From NCBI GenBank assembly GCA_937138625.1, contig CAKZPF010000006.1:62001-126000 (forward strand): DNA of 64,000 nt, written 5' to 3'. Shown piece after piece: positions 62,380 through 64,000 of this stretch. The position numbers were made by a program, and so were the translations under genes. The DNA comes from an uncultured Caulobacteraceae bacterium (lineage in GTDB: Bacteria; Pseudomonadota; Alphaproteobacteria; Caulobacterales; Caulobacteraceae). The stretch's first letter is position 1. Every line of letters starts with the position of its first letter. The notes below the pieces were generated by a model. It saw only the letters and a program-made list of their open reading frames with translations. It was not told the DNA's origin and did not search any database.

Positions 62380-64000
62380 ATGTCAGAAGACGTTCTCAGC
62401 GATACCGAAGCCCCCGCCCAAGATGATATCGAACCCGAAGCAGACCCCGTCACCCCCCAAGATAGCCAAAGCGCCGTGCCCGCTGATATCACCGAGGCCA
62501 TCAGCGCGGGCATTGTGCAAACCTTTGCCTTTGCCAAGGACGCCAATCATTTGGCCGAGATCTGGGACCGCCGCCTGACACTTGCGGATGGCGGCTGTTT
62601 GGTGCCCCTGACCCGGTTGCAACTGCAAGACCCACAGGTTCTGGAACGTTTGGCCCGCTGGCGCAAAACCAACCATGACAGCCAGCTCGATGCCTATGGC
62701 ACCTCGGAAGCTGAAACCCAGAAATGGTTGGAAAAAACCTATTTCCAAGACCCAGAACGTCTGATGATGATGATCTATGACGATGTGGGCCGACTGGTGG
62801 GTCATATCGGTTTGGCCCTTGTGGCAGCACCACAGCCGTATGTGTGCCTTGAGCACTGCGTGCGCGGCGAGGCCTTTGCCCGTCAGGGCATTTTGTCGGA
62901 TGCCATTGTAAGCCTGACCACCTGGGCCCGCACGGGCCTATTGGCCGATGAAGTCCGCCTGCGGGTGTTGGCCTCGAATGTTCACATGCTGCGCTTTGTT
63001 GAACGCATGGGCTGGCAAGAGGTTGAGCGCACACCCCTGCACGAACAGGACGGCTCCAACGGTCGCCATTTGGGGCCAGGACCTGACGAAGACGCCGAAG
63101 ATCACCTGTTGACCCTTGCCCGTCCTGACCCCGTTGAAACCCCGAAAGAAATGATCCTCACCGCTGGGCCGTCCATTGGCCTGCACGAGCCTTGCTATGT
63201 CAGTGATGCGGTGCGCACCGGCTGGAACGCCAATTGGGCGGGGTACATCACCCAGTTTGAACAGGCCTTCCAAGACTATGTGGGTGTGCCCCATGCCCTG
63301 GCCACCTCGTCTTGCACGGGGGCGTTGCACATCGCCTTGTTGGCGCTGGGTATTGGCCCCGGCGACGAGGTCATTGTGCCGGACATCACCTGGGTGGCCA
63401 CGGCCCAAGTGGTACGCCAAGTGGGCGCCACGCCCGTGTTTGCCGATATTGATCGCGAGACCTGGTGCCTGGATGTGAAGTCCGCCGCCGATCTTGTCAC
63501 CGACAAGACCAAGGCCATTATGCCCGTGCACCTGTATGGCCATCCGTGTGATATGGATGCGGTGATGGCGCTGGCAGACAAACATGATCTGTATGTGATC
63601 GAGGATGCCGCCCCGTCGATTGGGGCCGAGTATAAGGGCCGCCGCACCGGCAGTTTCGGTCACTTCGCCGCCTTCAGTTTCCAAGGGGCCAAGCTGGCCG
63701 TTACCGGAGAAGGCGGCATGTTGCTGTGCCGCGACGCCGAGCTCTTTGCCAAAGCCCGGCAAATTTGGGATCAAGGCCGCAAGCCCGGCACCTTTTGGAT
63801 CGAACGCGATGGCGTGAAGTACAAAATGTCGAATGTTCAGGCCGCCTTGGGTCTGGGGCAATTGCAACGCAATGACGCCATGGTCGCCGCCAAGCAACGG
63901 ATCTATCATTGGTACCAAGAGGGCCTGGAGGGCGTGGCCGGCGTGCGCCTGAACGGGGAGGCCCCTTGGGCCCGCAGCATCTGTTGGATGACCAGCATCT
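62380..64000 (+). CDS. GNAT acetyltransferase fused to DegT/DnrJ-type sugar aminotransferase (partial)
   Basis: Open frame of 540 codons from ATG 62380 to the window end. After an acidic low-complexity leader (about 1-40), residues about 60-230 resemble a GNAT N-acetyltransferase (GHIGLALVAAP, then ASNVHMLRFVERMGWQ). From about 250 a PLP-dependent DegT/RfbE-like aminotransferase follows: SSCTGALHIALLALG, IEDAAPSIGAE (cofactor Asp near 409) and FQGAKLAVTGEGG with the PLP Lys (K438). The fusion could make an N-acetylated amino sugar nucleotide, such as an acetamido-perosamine type, for surface polysaccharide; the exact sugar is unknown. The C-terminus lies outside. Confidence 0.85.
   Translation, partial: MSEDVLSDTEAPAQDDIEPEADPVTPQDSQSAVPADITEAISAGIVQTFAFAKDANHLAEIWDRRLTLADGGCLVPLTRLQLQDPQVLERLARWRKTNHDSQLDAYGTSEAETQKWLEKTYFQDPERLMMMIYDDVGRLVGHIGLALVAAPQPYVCLEHCVRGEAFARQGILSDAIVSLTTWARTGLLADEVRLRVLASNVHMLRFVERMGWQEVERTPLHEQDGSNGRHLGPGPDEDAEDHLLTLARPDPVETPKEMILTAGPSIGLHEPCYVSDAVRTGWNANWAGYITQFEQAFQDYVGVPHALATSSCTGALHIALLALGIGPGDEVIVPDITWVATAQVVRQVGATPVFADIDRETWCLDVKSAADLVTDKTKAIMPVHLYGHPCDMDAVMALADKHDLYVIEDAAPSIGAEYKGRRTGSFGHFAAFSFQGAKLAVTGEGGMLLCRDAELFAKARQIWDQGRKPGTFWIERDGVKYKMSNVQAALGLGQLQRNDAMVAAKQRIYHWYQEGLEGVAGVRLNGEAPWARSICWMTSI

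Overview
The window is chromosome from an alphaproteobacterium; the order cannot be fixed from the sequence alone. The HemY plus mitofilin-like pair, the TsaD-GpsA pair, the alpha-type trb transfer genes and the BigR/SQR sulfur genes all point to that class. A mobile element of about 45 kb (12469-57421) sits in the 3' end of a tRNA-Gly(GCC) gene. Its ends are a 14-bp direct repeat of the tRNA end (12455-12468 and 57408-57421), each accompanied by paired, 23-bp spaced integrase arm-type repeats.

Left chromosomal flank (1-12468): heme-related hemY (partial) with a mitofilin-like gene; tsaD; gpsA, whose 5' end is present in three tandem copies; ftsK; a UbiH-type hydroxylase; a small AT-rich islet (8.9-10.3 kb) with a membrane protein convergent to a MuF-motif protein; intergenic repeats; a Trm112-like gene, a ybbN/cnoX gene, a ProXp-ala-like deacylase and tRNA-Gly.

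Mobile element, left part (12.5-26.2 kb): a tyrosine integrase broken by an in-frame TAA; a hipBA module preceded by three palindromic operators placed exactly 49 bp apart; then a defence operon in which a CapW/BrxR-like WYL regulator diverges from sbcD-sbcC-qatA-qatB-qatC-qatD. The joining of an SbcCD nuclease complex to a complete QatABCD anti-phage system behind one regulatory region is the most interesting arrangement here.

Mobile element, middle (26.2-43.9 kb): DUF736, DUF2274 and trbI-G-F-L-J-E-D-C-B (mating-pair type IV secretion), a CopG-like regulator and traG (coupling protein). Then come an amber-interrupted YgjP-type metallopeptidase, a 3' fragment of hsdR fused head-on to a 5' fragment of parB by deletion, two small accessory genes, ardA, and a very large inverted repeat. 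No relaxase is present, so the element is probably not self-transmissible.

Mobile element, right part (43.9-57.4 kb): a sulfide/persulfide, NO and peroxide stress cargo. It holds a frameshifted methyltransferase, DUF2892, two YeeE/YedE sulfur transporters, peroxiredoxin, BigR-like regulator, persulfide-dioxygenase-type MBL protein, a DUF442-SQR fusion, SulP transporter, NsrR-type regulator, a cyanide-insensitive-type bd oxidase (cydAB) with a broken DUF2474 subunit gene, small envelope proteins, a DsrE lipoprotein, a cytochrome c and a 1-Cys peroxiredoxin. SQR feeds sulfide electrons to quinone and a sulfide-tolerant quinol oxidase would remove them.

Right chromosomal flank (57568-64000): an FeS-type (6-4) photolyase with DUF3429, DUF2256 and DCC-family neighbours, an alanine/glycine:cation symporter, a universal stress protein and, running off the end, a GNAT acetyltransferase fused to a sugar aminotransferase.

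Several genes inside the element are broken (three in-frame stops, one frameshift, one deletion fusion), whereas none of the flanking genes shows such damage. This suggests an element that is decaying outside its still intact defence and stress modules.
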